Of a stretch of DNA of 45,522 nucleotides, positions 1-11,028 are shown in pieces. The notes under the pieces were generated by a model, which was not told where the DNA came from, searched no databases, and saw only the letters and a list, made by a program, of their open reading frames with translations. The first letter of the stretch is position 1; each line of letters opens with the position of its first letter. Position numbers and translations under genes: made by a program. Source of the stretch: Lingula anatina (lineage: Eukaryota; Brachiopoda; Lingulata; Lingulida; Lingulidae). The stretch is taken from contig NW_019776058.1 of the NCBI RefSeq assembly GCF_001039355.2, forward strand, positions 64,001 to 109,522. The letters run 5' to 3'.

Positions 1-318
1 ATAATCTAAAATCACATGATCATCTGTTTATGTGTAGAATGAGTATACCCATCCAGTGGGGGTTGGACATATATAAGCGGTGATTATGAGAGGTGAGAGT
101 GTAAAATACGTATACAAAAGTAGCATTAACTATGTTCACTTAAATGTACACCTGTGACCAGATTGGCTAGATTATTTAAGCCACTGCAAGGTGACCTAGG
201 TATTTTTTCTGGCAGTGACAATGATCACTTGGGTGCATGTTTGAGAATGCACATGCAACAACGTACATGTACTAATGTAGATTAATGTTTCCAGTAGCAA
301 AAGGTCAGAATCAATTAC

Positions 319-444
319 CAGATTGTCCTTGATCAACTGCTGGAACTTAAACATGAGCTGCTGCCTGGTGAGGATGGTAGTTTCTGACCAGGTCTTGAAG
401 GCTTCCTTGCACCCGGCCACCGCTGCCTCCATCTCATCATGAGT
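319..444 (-). CDS. ALDH6A1: ALDH6A1 exon 4, fragment cut by contig join (haplotype piece A)
   Basis: This is the 3' 126 bases of ALDH6A1 coding exon 4, ending at the donor GTAATT and cut at its 5' side by the single N at 445. The peptide matches the complete exon copies at 505-666 and 5072-5233. Its SNPs match the copy at 5072 rather than the adjacent one. It is best read as the end of a contig that truly continues into 5013 onward, and not as an extra exon or a pseudogene. Confidence 0.85.
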
Positions 445-504
445 NTACGTACATGTACTAATGTAAATTAATGTTTTCAGTGGCAAAAGGTCAGAGTAAG
501 TTAC

Positions 505-2179
505 CAGATTGTCCTTGATCAACTGCTGGAACTTAAACATGAGCTGCTGCCTGGTGAGGATGGTAGTTTCTGACCAGGTCTTGAAGGCTTCCTTGCACCC
601 AGCCACCGCTGCCTCCATCTCATCATGAGTTGCCTTGGGAACCCTGGTGATGACCTCATTGGTCGCCTGAGAGCAAAACACAGAATTGTGTGAAACCAGA
701 CACTTCACTCAAATCACTTTGAAAAAAATGCTTATTTACATAAAATACAAAATAATTACATGAAAATTGAATTGTTACATTTTTCATCATATGCATTTGT
801 TAAATAAAATAATTTGTAGGGAAACAAAATTTTTTAAACCAATGCTGATTTCACCTCTACTGAAATTCTCCATTTTTACTTACAGGGTTATGAAGGTCAA
901 TCCAGTCACTGGTCTTGGATTCTACAAACTGTCCATTTATAAACAGTTTTGTAGTGGGCTAAAATGAAAATGAAAAAAAAAAAATGCAATCATGCCAGTG
1001 AACACAATAAGTTACTTTCTTGTTATTTCTCTCCGTGTCCCACAGCGTAGATACAGAAAATCATCTACATTATTCTATTTTAATTCAAATACTTTTTTCT
1101 ATCCTTTAAGCAAATTCCACTACCTAAACAATACAAAGAGATCAAAGGAAGAACTTATAAAAAGTAACAGTTCACACCACATTGTGTATACCTACCACAG
1201 ACCCACTTGCATAGAATCTCAGAGCACTCACTGAGCCTGGGGCAGCAATACACTGAGGAATAGAAACAAATAAAAACCAACTTAGATAATCAAATATTTT
1301 CAATTACAATTTTTGTGTTATATATTCACTGATGAAATTTAGGATATATCATTATAAGAGGATCTTATTCTGTCTACAGTGCCAAGTGGACAAAATACAG
1401 TACCAAACAATGGCTCTTCTAATGGCACTTGCATACCAACTGTCAAAATATTTTTAGAGGAAAAAACTCCCACTGCAAACAAGGTGAAATTGCATTAAAA
1501 TAAATGTTGGATTAATTCAGTCTGCACACTTACATAAGCTATTTAAAACTGTACTTAATTTAAACATTTAAATTCTACTCAACAAATAAAATGAATAATG
1601 GAAGGGATTATTATTAGCTTCATTAATATTCAACAGGCTTTAATATAAAGCTACAAAGTTTCATGAGTTGGTCAGACTGTGCTGATTTGGGAGACGCGCT
1701 GCTCTACATCTGGCCCGGTCTCGTTCCACGCTCTATAAATATATTATACAACAACCCCCGCAACCACCGGTGCTTTGACCCTTTGGCCTAGTTTACTACC
1801 CACAATCTTATTTTCAGTTGGAATTTTAAAGCACGCGGATTAACTAGGAGAGTTTGGTTGAATTTGATGATCACACAGTTGAGTAAAAAGGCCTTACTAA
1901 AGAACGCGAGTTGTCTTTATCATGGCTTTAGAAAGATATTCGCTTCTTGTAAGGACGCAATACCAAGTCCCATGTACGGCACTGCTTTGCATTGTAAAGA
2001 TAGCGTCAAAGTTGGTCGAGATATTGTCCACTTGTCTGCTAATTAAAAATGCAGTGACGCTGCACAATATACCAATCAACTATTTCTATTAATATCATTC
2101 TACTTGCATATGCAAAAGAGGCTGACAACACACTTTTATACCACCCTACCTGCTTCAAAAGCGTGGAAACTCGCAGCAT
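505..2179 (-). CDS. ALDH6A1: Methylmalonate-semialdehyde dehydrogenase, exons 1-4 (5' part; haplotype B)
   Basis: This enzyme is the mitochondrial CoA-dependent aldehyde dehydrogenase that converts methylmalonate and malonate semialdehydes to propionyl- or acetyl-CoA in valine and thymine catabolism. Coding exons on the minus strand are 2150-2179 (10 aa), 1196-1252 (19), 884-958 (25) and 505-666 (54), all phase 0 with GT-AG borders, giving the first 108 residues. The start at 2179 opens a basic, Ser/Ala-rich mitochondrial presequence (MLRVSTLLKQ...). It is followed by the family's N-terminal strand region (KLFINGQFVES) and the conserved HNP|ATNEVI junction. I recognise it by close similarity to animal ALDH6A1. 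The catalytic Cys and the later exons are not present: they would lie left of position 1. It is head to head with LIN52. Relative to the copy at 5072-6735, the coding differences I see are synonymous. Confidence 0.94.
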
Positions 2180-2416
2180 TTTGTCCAGTCTGTTGACGTA
2201 TTTGTACCCTCAAGCGCGTGTAAAAAGTTGATTACATATAAGCCCCGTCTTCGTGGATTAAGATTTCAGAACTAAGTTATCAATACACTTTGGGTAAAAT
2301 CTATAATTTTTTACCTTGTTTGATGTTAAATTAATGAAATGTGTCTATATTATATTTTATTACATATACAGTACGTACAAATTTACAGCGCGCCAATGAG
2401 AATCCGGGTCGCATAA
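2180..2416. promoter_or_regulatory. Shared bidirectional promoter of ALDH6A1 and LIN52 (haplotype B)
   Basis: Only 237 bp separate the ALDH6A1 ATG (minus strand) from the LIN52 ATG (plus strand), so both 5' UTRs and the core promoter must lie here. CpG dinucleotides are locally enriched against the AT-rich background. A CCAAT box (2393-2397) follows a GCGCG run about 20 bp before the LIN52 ATG. I see no positioned TATA box that clearly serves either gene. The transcription start sites are not determined. Confidence 0.75.
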
Positions 2417-4303
2417 ATGGCGTCAGCAAGTGCGGGTAATTTTCAAATTCTTGTTTTAGCATAGAACTGTATGACGTTGTTTTGTGCATGAATTATCGGG
2501 AGTATTGCAGAATAACCAATACTTCAGTATCAGTGTTAATTGTCATTTCAACACCTTGGATTCCAACATGTTGCTTAAACGGGGCCTTTGTTTACGACTA
2601 GATTTGTTTACAAATTCCTCGACTGCAACTGCGATGTCTTTGCCTTTGAAGATTACATATTCCTTACTCTGATATGGGTCCTTTTATTTTTTTATGTCAT
2701 ATGCAAGGTTCAGTGCATCACAGTGTTCATTTCAACGATTTTTCGTCTATACGGACGTTTGTAAATTGTAGCTATGAAAGGGTAAACATACACATCTTGG
2801 GTGTTTTTTCTGTATTTTCAGACAGCGATCTGGACCTAGATCAGTCATTGCTGAGTTTTGAGAGACTTGACAGAGCTTCTCCTGACCTCTGGCCAGAGCA
2901 AAGTAATGACCATTTGTTACTTGTATAATATTTACTAATAAAAACCCCTGACTGGAATATTGATGTTTCAGTGTTAATTTGATTATATGTTGTTTTAAAT
3001 ATTAAGTGTAAACATATTGTAAAATAAAGTCATTTTTGAATTTTTCTAAATCTATATTATTTGTGAAAACTGCAAGGATTGCTAATTTTCATGGGTATTT
3101 TTTATTTCCAGTACCTGGGGTCTTGGAATTTGCTGCTGTTAAAAGTGTAAGTACAGATTGATGCTCTCTCCTTCGTCATTTAAAGCAGTTTTATTGTTTT
3201 ATTAAAAATACATGTCTAATCTTAATATAGTTTATGAAATGTTTACCATTTGCAATTGTTATTTGTGAATGTAAAACAAAAATCATGAAAAACTAAACTG
3301 AATTGTTCTACATTTAAATGATAACTTCAGAAGCCTAGGAGTCGTGTTGGAAAGCAATGTCTTTAAGCTATATTCAAATTAAGAACAGTTATGAATATAT
3401 GAACTGTGCAATCACTATGATCCAAACTACCTTTCAGCCTGGATCTGGTTCCAATACTCCAGCAAAATGGATGGCAGACTTAGAAAAGGATGATATAGAC
3501 ATGTTGCAAGGTGAACAATAATGATATACATGTTCTAGTCTAAAAAGTTCAGCCATTTGGCAATTTTGATTATGAATTTTAGAAATGCATAAACTGTGAA
3601 AGAGAGTAAAGACTCTTTGGTAAGCAAGTCTATCAATCTACACCATGAAATCTGCACAATTTTGTTTCTGCATAGTGCCCATTTGTCAAGCAATTCAAAG
3701 CGAGAATATTCCATGTCAACAGGGCAGTTCACTACTACAAAAGGTTGTACATTTTGATATCTAAGCAACCCATTTTTATTACAGAGTTTGGCAGCCTGAC
3801 CACATCTCAGTTGATGGACAAAGTGCGTGGACTACAGAATCTTGCCTACCAGTTAGGATTGGATGAAGGTAGGAAAGAGATTTCAGTTACTGGAGTCCTC
3901 AGACACGTGAAGCCAAATAAAGTTGTTTCAAAAATCAATTGAAAATCATTTGCACAAGGATATTTTTGTGTCAAATTAGTCTGTTGCACCACAGAACTAA
4001 TTCACCATATTTTGGATGTCACTTTTGTATTGCTTTCTAAGAAGACATTTCCAGCACTGAGTTATATCTATATTGTAAAAAAAAATTGACCCCATGTCAC
4101 ACAAGTTTTTCTTGTCCCATATGACTTCAAGCAGCGTCAAAAGCTTGCATTTTTGTCAAGCTTGGATGATCCACAGTTTTAAAAACTACTAGATATGTTG
4201 CTATCTCTACTTATTTACAATGATTTTCACATTATATTTTCTAGCTCGAGAAATGACAAGGGGGAAGTTTTTGAACATACTGGAGAAACCAGATAAAAGA
4301 TGA
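2417..4303 (+). CDS. LIN52: LIN52, MuvB core subunit of the DREAM complex (haplotype B copy)
   Basis: LIN52 is a small nuclear scaffold of the MuvB core (LIN9, LIN37, LIN52, LIN54, RBBP4) that recruits p130/p107-E2F to repress cell-cycle genes and later B-Myb to activate them. Exons are 2417-2435, 2822-2902, 3112-3146, 3438-3510, 3785-3868 and 4245-4303. They splice in frame with GT-AG borders to 116 aa, the same length I recall for the human protein. Visible motifs are the pocket-protein-binding LxSxExL (LLSFERL, residues 16-22), the RASPDLWPEQ segment with Ser26 equivalent to human Ser28 (the DYRK1A site), the WMADLEKDDIDML helix, the GSLTT...RGLQNLAYQLGLDE helix, and the C-terminal MTRGKFLNILEKP. 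The downstream AATAAA at 4594-4599 is a likely poly(A) signal. Confidence 0.96.
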
Positions 4304-4968
4304 CATAAACTAGACTACCAGTGACATTTGGAATAGTAACAGACAATTTTACAATGTGCATTTGCCAGACAATAGACCAAGTACAGTTACAATCATGGAT
4401 ATTGTATATCCCAGTTATTTTAATCCAGGTTTTTTTTTTCAAGAGTGGAAGCAACAGGAATGTTGTGAAGAGATTGTGTCAAGTGTTTTATTTGACAATT
4501 TTGGTATTCAGTGAAGAAACAGCTAGAGCATGATGTCCCAGCATTATTAGGCATTAATAATTATATGTATAACATGCAAATGGTGTCATGTGTAATAAAT
4601 TTTATAGATGAAATTTTAGTTGGGATCAGTTTTTGAAGTCTGCATTTCACGTAATTGCATATAATATTGATTTAAACCAAACTTTGTTTTTATAGTCTTT
4701 TGTGTAATCTTGGACCCAAACTATTTGAGATGAAAGAATAATTTAAATCAATTTAAGCTTTAAAAAGAAAAAATGGTCCAGGCCAGTGGTAACGCTGAAG
4801 ATGTTCAACATCATGCTGGTTAAATTTAGAAACGGTGATAAAACGCACAGATAGTAAGAAACTATTTATTGTTTAAAATTGTTTCAAAGAAATTCTTGAT
4901 GCAAATGTGAATGTCCTCACACCTACATTGAATGACTAAAATGAATGGTTTTGATCATAACATGTAAA

Positions 4969-5011
4969 CTAGAGGATCAGAGAGGCGATACCGCCTCCGA
5001 ATATTGTATCA
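4969..5011 (-). mobile_element. Helitron-like 3' terminus, truncated by contig end
   Basis: Read on the minus strand, the sequence ends with a 6-bp-stem hairpin (GAGGCG-GTAT-CGCCTC, at 4982-4997), then 9 nt, then CTAG, immediately followed by T. This is the Helitron 3' signature: a hairpin, CTRR, and insertion between A and T. The allelic sequence at about 10318 is uninterrupted and reads AAA|TAAAC, so it is an empty site. The same end occurs at 37337. Only 43 bp is present before the N at 5012. Confidence 0.7.
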
Positions 5012-5012
5012 N
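5012..5012. other. Single-N contig join
   Basis: The unknown base joins the end of haplotype B, inside a repeat, to haplotype C, which restarts in the ALDH6A1 intron. Sequence from 5014 onward repeats that from about 260 and from about 446 onward. Single Ns at 445, 15858, 35089 and 37440 appear to be joins of the same type. Confidence 0.85.
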
Positions 5013-5071
5013 AACGTACATGTACTAATGTAGATTAATGTTTCCAGTAGCAAAAGGTCAGAATCAATTAC

Positions 5072-6735
5072 CAGATTGTCCTTGATCAACTGCTGGAACT
5101 TAAACATGAGCTGCTGCCTGGTGAGGATGGTAGTTTCTGACCAGGTCTTGAAGGCTTCCTTGCACCCGGCCACCGCTGCCTCCATCTCATCATGAGTTGC
5201 CTTGGGAACCCTGGTGATGACCTCATTGGTCGCCTGAGAGCAAAACACAGAATTGTGTGAAACCAGACACTTCACTCAAATCACTTTGAAAAAAATGCTT
5301 ATTTACATAAAATACAAAATAAAATTACATGAAAATTGAATTGTTACATTTTTCATCATATGCATTTGTTAAATAAAATAATTTGTAGGGAAACAAAAAA
5401 TTTTAAACCAATGCTGATTTCACCTCTACTGAACTTCTCCATTTTTACTTACAGGGTTATGAAGGTCAATCCAGTCACTGGTCTTGGATTCTACAAACTG
5501 TCCATTTATAAACAGTTTTGTAGTGGGCTAAAATGAAAATGAAAAAAAAAATGCAATCATGCCAGTGAACACAACAAGTTACTTTCTTGTTATTTCTCTC
5601 CGTGTCCCACAGCGTAGATACAGAAAATCATCTACATTATTCTATTTTAATTCAAATATTTTTTTCTATCCTTTAAGCAAATTCCACTACCAAAACAATA
5701 CAAAGAGATCAAAGGAAGAACTTATAAAAAGTAACAGTTCACACCACATTGTGTATACCTACCACAGACCCACTTGCATAGAATCTCAGAGCACTCACTG
5801 AGCCTGGGGCAGCAATACACTGAGGAATAGAAACAAATAAAAACCAACTTAGATAATCAAATTTTTTCAATTACAATTTTTGTGTTATATATTCACTGAT
5901 GAAATTTAGGATATATCATTATAAGAGGATCTTATTCTGTCTACAGTGCCAAGTGAACAAAATACCAAACAAAAGCTCTTCTAATGACACTAACATACCA
6001 ACTGTCCAAATATTTTTAGAGGAAAAAACTCCCACTGCAAACAAGGTGAAATTGCATTAAAATAAATGTTGGATTAATTCAGTCTGCACACTTACATAAG
6101 CTATTTAAAACTGTACTTAATTTAAACATTTAAATTCTACTCAACAAATAAAATGAATAATGGAAGGGATTGGCTTCATTAATATTCAACAGGCTTTAAT
6201 ATAAAGCTACAAAGTTTCATGAGTTGGTCAGACTGTGCTGATTTGGGAGACGCGCTGCTCTACATCTGGCCCGGTCTCGTTCCACGCTCTATAAATATAT
6301 TATACAACAACCCCCGCAACCACCGGTGCTTTGACCCTTTGGCCTAGTTTACTACCCACAATCTTATTTTCAGTTGGAATTTTAAAGCACGCGGATTAAC
6401 TAGGAGAGTTTGGTTGAATTTGATGATCACACAGTTGAGTAAAAAGGCCTTACTAAAGAACGCGGGTTGTCTTCATCATGGCTTTAGAAAGATATTCGCT
6501 TCTTGTAAGGACGCAATACCAAGTCCCATGTACGGCACTGCTTTGCATTGTAAAGATAGCGTCAAAGTTGGTCGAGATATTGTCCACTTGTCTGCTAATT
6601 AAAAATGCAGTGACGCTGCACAATATACCAATCAACTATTTCTATTAATATCATTCTACTTGCATATGCAAAAGAGGCTGATAACACACTTTTATACCAC
6701 CCTACCTGCTTCAAAAGCGTGGAAACTCGCAGCAT
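5072..6735 (-). CDS. ALDH6A1: Methylmalonate-semialdehyde dehydrogenase, exons 1-4 (5' part; haplotype A/C)
   Basis: This is the second copy of the ALDH6A1 5' region. Exons are 6706-6735, 5763-5819, 5453-5527 and 5072-5233, with the same phases and the same 108-residue peptide as the copy at 505-2179: presequence, KLFINGQFVES strand, then the ATNEVI...QQLIKDNL region. Introns differ by scattered SNPs and small indels. The donor of exon 4 is GTAATT here and GTAACT in the other copy. Exon 5 onward is not present to the left: the N at 5012 interrupts the intron, and the true continuation is probably the sequence left of position 319. It is probably the same gene as the other copy, not a paralogue. 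Confidence 0.94.
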
Positions 6736-6972
6736 TTTGTCCAGTCTGTTGACGTATTTGTACCCTCAAGCGCGTGTAAAAAGTTGATTACATATAAGCC
6801 CCGTCTTCGTGGATTAAAATTTCAGAAATAAGTTATCAATACACTTTGGGTAAAATCTATAATTTTTTACCTTGTTTGATGTTAAATTAATGAAATGTGT
6901 CTATATTATATTTTATTACATATACAGTACGTACAAATTTACAGCGTGCCAATGAGAATCCGGGTCGCATAA
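6736..6972. promoter_or_regulatory. Shared bidirectional promoter of ALDH6A1 and LIN52 (haplotype C)
   Basis: This is the 237-bp region between divergent start codons, matching 2180-2416. The CCAAT box is kept (6949-6953), but the preceding GCGCG run is GCGTG here, a CpG transition in the promoter between the two haplotypes. Confidence 0.75.
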
Positions 6973-8887
6973 ATGGCGTCAGCAAGTGCGGGTAATTTTC
7001 AAATTCTTGTTTTAGCATAGAACTGTATGACGTTGTTTTGTGCATGAATTATCTGGAGTATTGCAGAATAACCAATACTTCAGTATCAGTGTTAATTGTC
7101 ATTTTAACACCTTGGATTCCAACATGTTGCTTAAACGGGGCCTTTGTTTACGACTAGATTTGTTTACAAATTCCTCGACTGCAACTGCGATGTCTTTGCC
7201 TTTGAAGATTACATATTCCTTACTCTGTTATGGGTCCTTTTATTTTTTATGTCATATGCAAGGTTCAGTGCATCACAGTGTTCATTTCAACGATTTTTCG
7301 TCTATACGGACGTTTGTAAATTGTAGCTATGAAAGGGTAAATTATTATTGTGGGTTATTATTGTGAATAACATACACATCTTGGGTGTTTTTTCTGTATT
7401 TTCAGACAGCGATCTGGACCTAGATCAGTCATTGCTGAGTTTTGAGAGACTTGACAGAGCTTCTCCTGACCTCTGGCCAGAGCAAAGTAATGACCATTTG
7501 TTAGTTGTATAATATTTACTAATAAAAACCCCTGACTGGAATATTGATGTTTCAGTGTTAATTTGATTATATGTTGTTTTAAATATTAAGTGTAAACATA
7601 TTGTAAAATAAAGTCATTTTTGAATTTTTCTAAATCTACATTATTTGTGAAAACTGCGAGGATTGCTAATTTTCATGGGTATTTTTTATTTCCAGTACCT
7701 GGGGTCTTGGAATTTGCTGCTGTTAAAAGTGTAAGTACAGATTGATGCTCTCTCCTTCGTCATTTAAAGCAGTTTTATTGTTTTATTAAAAATACATGTC
7801 TAATCTTAATATAGTTTATGAAATGTTTACCATTTGCAATTGTTATTTGTGAATGTAAAACAAAAATCATGAAAAACTAAACTGAATTGTTCTACATTTA
7901 AATGATAACTTCAGAAGCCTAGGAGTCGTGTTGGAAAGCAATGTCTTTAAGCTATATTCAAATTAAGAACAGTTATGAATATATGAACTGTGCAATCACT
8001 ATGATCCAAACTACCTTTCAGCCTGGATCTGGTTCCAATACTCCAGCAAAATGGATGGCAGACTTAGAAAAGGATGATATAGACATGTTGCAAGGTGAAC
8101 AATAATGATCTACATGTTCTAGTCTAAAAAGTTCAGCCATTTGGCAATTTTGATTATGAATTTTAGAAATGCATAAACTGTGAAAGAGAGTAAAGACTCT
8201 TTGGTAAGCAAGTCTGTCAATCTACACCATGAAATCTGCACAATTTTGTTTCTGCAGTGTGCCCATTTGTCAAGCAATTCAAAGCGAGAATATTCCATGT
8301 CAACAGGGCAGTTCACTACTACAAAAGGTTGTACATTTTGATATCTAAGCAACCCGTTTTTATTACAGAGTTTGGCAGCCTGACCACATCTCAGTTGATG
8401 GACAAAGTGCGTGGACTACAGAATCTTGCCTACCAGTTAGGATTGGATGAAGGTAGGAAAGAGATTTCAGTTACTGGAGTCCTCAGACACGTGAAGCCAA
8501 ATAAAGTTGTTTCAAAAATCAATTGAAAATCATTTGCACAAGGATATTTTTGTGTCAAATTAGTCTGTTGCACCACAGAACTAATTCACCATATTTTGGA
8601 TGTCACTTTTGTATTGCTTTCTAAGAAGCCATTTCCAGCACTGAGTTATATCTATATTGTAAAAAAAAATTGACCCCATGTCACACAAGTTTTTCTTGTC
8701 CCATATGACTTCAAGCAGTGTCAAAAGCTTGCATTTTTGTCAAGCTTGGATGATCCACAGTTTTAAAAACTACTAGATATGTTGCTATCTCTACTTATTT
8801 ACAATGATTTTCACATTATATTTTCTAGCTCGAGAAATGACAAGGGGGAAGTTTTTGAACATACTGGAGAAACCAGATAAAAGATGA
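6973..8887 (+). CDS. LIN52: LIN52, MuvB core subunit of the DREAM complex (haplotype C copy)
   Basis: Exons are 6973-6991, 7406-7486, 7696-7730, 8022-8094, 8369-8452 and 8829-8887. All splice sites are intact and the 116-aa product is identical to that encoded at 2417-4303, including LxSxExL (residues 16-22) and Ser26 in RASPDLWPEQ. Intron 1 carries a haplotype-specific insertion of roughly 27 bp around 7342-7368, an imperfect TTATTATTGTG tandem duplication, about 40 bp before exon 2. The AATAAA at 9178-9183 is a likely poly(A) signal. Downstream, this copy continues without an N into the kinase gene, so it is the copy with reliable context. Confidence 0.96.
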
Positions 8888-9417
8888 CATAAACTAGACT
8901 ACCAGTGACATTTGGAATAGTAACAGACAATTTTACAATGTGCATTTGCCAGGCAATAGACCAAGTACAGTTACAATCATGGATATTGTATATCCCAGCT
9001 ATTTTAATCCAGGTTTTTTTTTTCAAGAGTGGAAGCAACAGGAATGTTGTGAAGAGATTGTGTCAAGTGTTTTATTTGACAATTTTGGTATTCAGTGAAG
9101 AAACAGCTAGAGCATGATGTTCCAGCATTATTAGGCATTAATAATTATATGTATAACATGCAAATGGTGTCATGTGTAATAAATTTTATAGATAAAATTT
9201 TAGTTGGGATCAGTTTTTCAAGTCTGCATTTCACGTATTTATATAATATCGATTTAAACCAAACTTTGTTTGTATAGTCTTTTGTGTAATCTAGGACCCA
9301 AACTATTTGAGATGAAAGAATAATTATTAAAATCAATTAAAGCATAAAAAAGAAAAACAAAATGGCCCAGGCCAGTGGTAATGACTACGGTATTCAACAT
9401 CAAGCTGGTTAAGTTTA

Positions 9418-10169
9418 CCCTGAGTGTCAGAGCAACGTAAAAGTTTGTTTAATATTTAATATACCTTGGAGTCACTTTCACTAGCTCTGATGCACAGCAA
9501 CAATCTGAGGGCGTTCTTCTTCAAAATTTTGCCTGGGGCGCTTCCATATTTGGAAGTCACTCGTCACAGCTGTGTCCGCCTGGATCCATATTTGGAAGTC
9601 ATAAGTCTCTTACGTCACTGGTTTGGCCGCCTGGAGCTGCATTTCCCACCTTGCGAGACAAGAATCAAAGTGTCTGACGCGGATTTAGAAGTTTGAATTG
9701 AAAATATCTTGCAGTCGAAGGTCAGTGCCACAATACAAGCAACATTCTGCTTTAAAAATTGATTTTGGTGTAGCCGTTGCGCAGCCCTTATAGTGGTATC
9801 GGGCATCCAGTGTAGCTGTCAAACCTGGCACAACACCGCAAGCACTTGTATTGTGTCTATTATCTCAGGACTAAATGTTCTTTTATAAGCAAAAATACAA
9901 AAACATTGGATATACCTTTTTCTTTTAGAAACAAATTATTTATTTCTCACTTTACATATCTTAAATACAGCAAATAAAATTAAATAAAGCAGAATTAAAT
10001 CTATTTTACGTTTTATTTTGGTCTGATGACATTCAACTGCAGCTTCACTGCAGAGCAGTTCTGTTTGATTGACGGGAGCCTAACATGGCCGCTGTGCACT
10101 AGAGCCTGGTATTGCGATATGGGTTATATATGAAATCAAGATCGAGCTGACAATCTAGAACCTAGGGTA
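9418..10169. mobile_element. About 752-bp insertion absent from the other haplotype (possible non-autonomous transposon)
   Basis: The flanks 9361-9417 and 10170-10316 are continuous in the other haplotype (about 4780-4968), while this block is absent there. It is bordered by GTTAAGTTTA and GTTAAATTCA, an imperfect 10-bp target-site duplication. The inner ends begin CCCT and end AGGG, a very short inverted match. The block is richer in GC than its flanks, holds two perfect CArG boxes (9544-9553 and 9586-9595), and has no long ORF. The transposon class is not identified. Confidence 0.55.
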
Positions 10170-11028
10170 GTTAAATTCAGAAACGGTGATAAAACGCACA
10201 GACAGTAAGAAAGTATTTATTGTTTAAAATTGTTCAAAGAAATTCTTGATGCAAATGTGAATGTCCTCACACCTACATTGAATGACTAAAATGAATGGTT
10301 TTGATCATAACATGTAAATAAACTGTTTAGACTTTCAAAGTTAGATAAAATTTCAAAATGATAACATTTCAATAAAACTCCAGGGGATAACACCTCTTCA
10401 TATGAGTTTCAAAATTAAATTCCATTGTACCACCAATGTGTAAATGGCAGTAATCACAATTATTCTGAAATCTGTGCTAGCCATCTGGACCACACAGATC
10501 TTAATGGCCAGCTACCCTCAGTAATAATCTCTGAAAAACAATAATAATAATATCTGAATCTCTAAAAAACAACTTTGTATGTCAGAACAAAGTCATTAAA
10601 CAATGGAAAGTAAAGGAAAATCATCGTTTACCAAAAAAAAATTTATTATGGCACTTTTCCCACCAAAATGAAGAGTTGTTATCCCTTTAAAAAGCAAGAA
10701 CTCCTAACTACTTGTAAACTGTAATCAGTTTCTATTAATCAAAAATCGCATATCCCTCAATCTCTGAGGGAAACTACAGAAAATTATGAACATTTAAAAT
10801 TTAACATGCCAAAATTTAAAAGATAATAATTACTACGTTCTTTTACAATAAAATCTTCTTCCTCAAAAAAGAAAGATTACTTCATCCAGATTAAAAACAG
10901 TTCACATGCAAAATGACTTTATGGAGTATGTTTGGTCCCTATAAAATACTAAAAAAACATTGGATGCTATGATCTTCTAAGTCATAGTTCTTCCAATATT
11001 GAGATCACTTTCTAGCTCTTTTCTTAGG
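10170..11028 (-). other. 3' UTR and downstream region of the kinase gene
   Basis: This AT-rich stretch lies between the end of the LIN52 locus and the kinase stop codon at 11029. No ORF worth calling was seen. On the minus strand, AATAAA poly(A) signals occur at 10642-10647 and 10216-10221; the first would give a 3' UTR of about 0.4 kb. LIN52 and the kinase are convergent here. Confidence 0.5.

Noticed and set aside
767-967. Plus-strand 66-codon ORF over ALDH6A1 exon 3
   Set aside because: It is the antisense shadow of the real minus-strand exon at 884-958.
1858-2079. Short ORFs on both strands in ALDH6A1 intron 1 (also 6414-6635)
   Set aside because: They lie between ALDH6A1 exon 1 (2150-2179) and exon 2. 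The minus-strand frame ends in a stop before any in-phase donor, so it is not an alternative first exon.
9466-9806. ORFs on both strands inside the 752-bp insertion
   Set aside because: They are short, overlap each other on opposite strands, and match no transposase motif. The insertion is treated as non-coding.
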